Origin: a virus
Direction: 5' to 3' (one strand)
DNA: 32,070 nt
Virus record (IMG/VR): IMGVR_UViG_3300020183_000292
Location: 1-32,070 of that record
Every line of letters starts with the position of its first letter. The first letter of the stretch is position 1. Made by a program: the position numbers and the translations under genes. This document shows, piece by piece, positions 31,138 through 32,070 of this stretch. The notes beneath the pieces are model-generated. The model saw only the letters and a program-made list of their open reading frames with translations, had not been told where the DNA came from and made no database searches.

Positions 31138-31206
31138 GCGGGAGGTTGATAGAACAAAGTAGGTGTCCAGCTTACTTACTAGGTGCAAATCCTGGATCCC
31201 GCTCCA
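31138..31206 (+). tRNA. tRNA-Gly-like gene 2 (anticodon TCC position), degenerate
   Basis: 69 bases, three bases after the first. Acceptor GCGGGAG / ATCCCGC (six pairs, again G7-A mismatch), T73 and encoded CCA. D arm is GTT-GATAG-AAC. Anticodon arm GTAGG / CTTAC with loop TGTCCAG puts TCC at 34-36 but has G instead of the universal T33. T arm CTAGG / CCTGG with loop TGCAAAT, the same T-to-G change as the first. All arm lengths other than the D-loop match the first gene, so the two are paralogues. The shared defects argue for a specialised Gly-tRNA-like RNA and not random decay. Confidence 0.6.
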
Positions 31207-31217
31207 TTTTCTTATTT

Positions 31218-31267
31218 TGTTGTTTCCACGCAACATGTTGTTTTTTTACAACATTTGTTGTTTTTTT
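31218..31267 (+). terminator. Tandem terminator-like hairpins with alternating TGTTG / CAACA
   Basis: Five complementary half-sites alternate (TGTTG, CAACA, TGTTG, CAACA, TGTTG at 31218, 31231, 31236, 31249, 31256), with seven-T runs after the third and fifth. The last hairpin CAACA-TT-TGTTG (or ACAAC-ATTT-GTTGT) plus T7 is terminator-like. It closes the tRNA-like unit. Confidence 0.6.
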
Positions 31268-31288
31268 ACACCAACCCTCATATTTCGC

Positions 31289-31317
31289 TTGACAAATCTG
31301 TTTTTTTATGTTAGGAT
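31289..31317 (+). promoter_or_regulatory. Sigma70 promoter of the metalloprotease-like gene
   Basis: TTGACA, 17-base spacer containing a T run, TAGGAT; expected start near 31324, with TTGAGAAGT before the ATG at 31346. Confidence 0.75.
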
Positions 31318-31345
31318 GGTCATATAACAATTGAGAAGTAATTAT

Positions 31346-32070
31346 ATGACGAACTTTACCGTAGAATCAAAATCACAATTAGCCAAGTTGATGGCTACTG
31401 AAAACCTCACGATTCAACATTCAAAAATCCAAACAGCTAAGTTTGACCCAAAGAATCGTGTATTATATCTTCCAATCTGGCAAAATATGACAGGCGCTCT
31501 ATATGACCTTTTAACAGGCCATGAAGTGGGCCATGCCCTTTATACTCCTGCCGAAGGTTGGCATGATGCCGTGATTGATAAGACCAAATCTAAAAATTTC
31601 AAATCATTCTTAAATGTAGTTGAGGATGCCCGTATTGAGAAAAAAGTCCAACGAAAATATCCAGGCTTAAAAGCTTCCTTTATTAAAGCTTATACTGATT
31701 TAATGGGTCGTGATTTTTTCGGCATTAAAGGCCGTGATATTAATGATATGGCTTTCATCAACCGATTAAACATTTATACCAAAAGCCAATACAGTATGAA
31801 AATATTTTTTACTGGTGAAGAACAAAAAATGGTTGAAAAAGTTAAAGCTGCTGAATCGTGGGCTGATGTAATTAAAATTACCAATGAAATCTACGCTTAC
31901 TCTAAAGATGAGCAATTTGACTTATCTGAATTAGAGGACTTTAATTTTATTATTCAAAATAATAATTTTGATGGTGAATTCGAAGAAGATTCTGATTCCG
32001 TTGAAGAAGCGGGCACTGGTGATGATGAAGGTAAAAATTCAGATGATGAATCTGAGCAAGAATTAGAAGC
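31346..32070 (+). CDS. HExxH metalloprotease-like phage protein (3' end outside window)
   Basis: The first 241 codons are visible. TGHEVGHALYTP gives the zinc motif HEVGH (His59, Glu60, His63), with NVVEDARIEKKV (Glu93) as candidate third ligand. From residue about 195 the chain becomes strongly acidic (EEDSDSVEEAGTGDDEG). Proteins with this layout, often with a later VWA-like domain, are recurrent in T4-like aquatic phages and are annotated as peptidases (from memory); the full role is not known. It has its own sigma70-type promoter, so early expression is likely. Confidence 0.75.
   Translation, partial: MTNFTVESKSQLAKLMATENLTIQHSKIQTAKFDPKNRVLYLPIWQNMTGALYDLLTGHEVGHALYTPAEGWHDAVIDKTKSKNFKSFLNVVEDARIEKKVQRKYPGLKASFIKAYTDLMGRDFFGIKGRDINDMAFINRLNIYTKSQYSMKIFFTGEEQKMVEKVKAAESWADVIKITNEIYAYSKDEQFDLSELEDFNFIIQNNNFDGEFEEDSDSVEEAGTGDDEGKNSDDESEQELE

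Overview
The window is about 32 kb of an AT-rich, tightly packed genome of a T4-like contractile-tailed phage (a myovirus in the marine/freshwater T4-like, cyanophage-like group). All recognisable genes lie on the + strand. The T4 order 13-14-15-16-17-18-19-20-(core)-21-22-23-(tail protein)-uvsY-uvsW-55-47-46 is intact. No photosynthesis gene is present in this stretch, so a non-cyanobacterial aquatic bacterium with a low-GC genome is plausible, but the host cannot be read from the sequence.

Layout. (1) Positions 1-7000 hold a modular tail-fibre/structural region: a fibre cut by the window edge with a C1q-like tip, small chaperone-like genes, a frameshifted fibre, two long fibres built from shared modules, and a coiled-coil protein. 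One long fibre carries a cupredoxin-like domain. Three adjacent proteins end in GG(S/T)F. (2) Positions 7004-14852 hold neck proteins gp13 and gp14, tail terminator gp15, terminase gp16 and gp17, sheath gp18 and tube gp19. A Dps/ferritin-like gene and a small membrane ORF sit between the two terminase genes. (3) Positions 14901-21590 hold the head genes: portal gp20, prohead core candidates, a small beta-rich protein, protease gp21, scaffold gp22 and major capsid gp23. (4) Positions 21697-29378 hold a tube-fold or tail-completion protein, then recombination and late-transcription genes (uvsY, uvsW, gp55, gp47, gp46), small conserved genes and a peptide deformylase. (5) Positions 29368-32070 hold a membrane-anchored coiled-coil protein, a 426-codon gene broken by a 71-bp tandem duplication, an RNA unit with two unusual tRNA-Gly-like sequences, and the 5' part of an HExxH metalloprotease-like gene.

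Regulation. Late promoters resembling TATAAATA precede several structural genes and fit the gp55 late sigma factor encoded here. Good sigma70-type promoters (TTGACA or near, 17-bp spacer) precede uvsY, the small gene before gp47, the tRNA-like pair and the metalloprotease gene. Strong hairpin terminators follow the fibre block, gp19 and gp23.

Points of most interest: the pair of degenerate tRNA-Gly-like RNAs with TGCAA T-loops; dps inside the terminase cluster; the cupredoxin domain in a fibre; and three out-of-frame disruptions, two of them exact tandem duplications of 32 and 71 bp, which may be assembly artefacts or real mutations.
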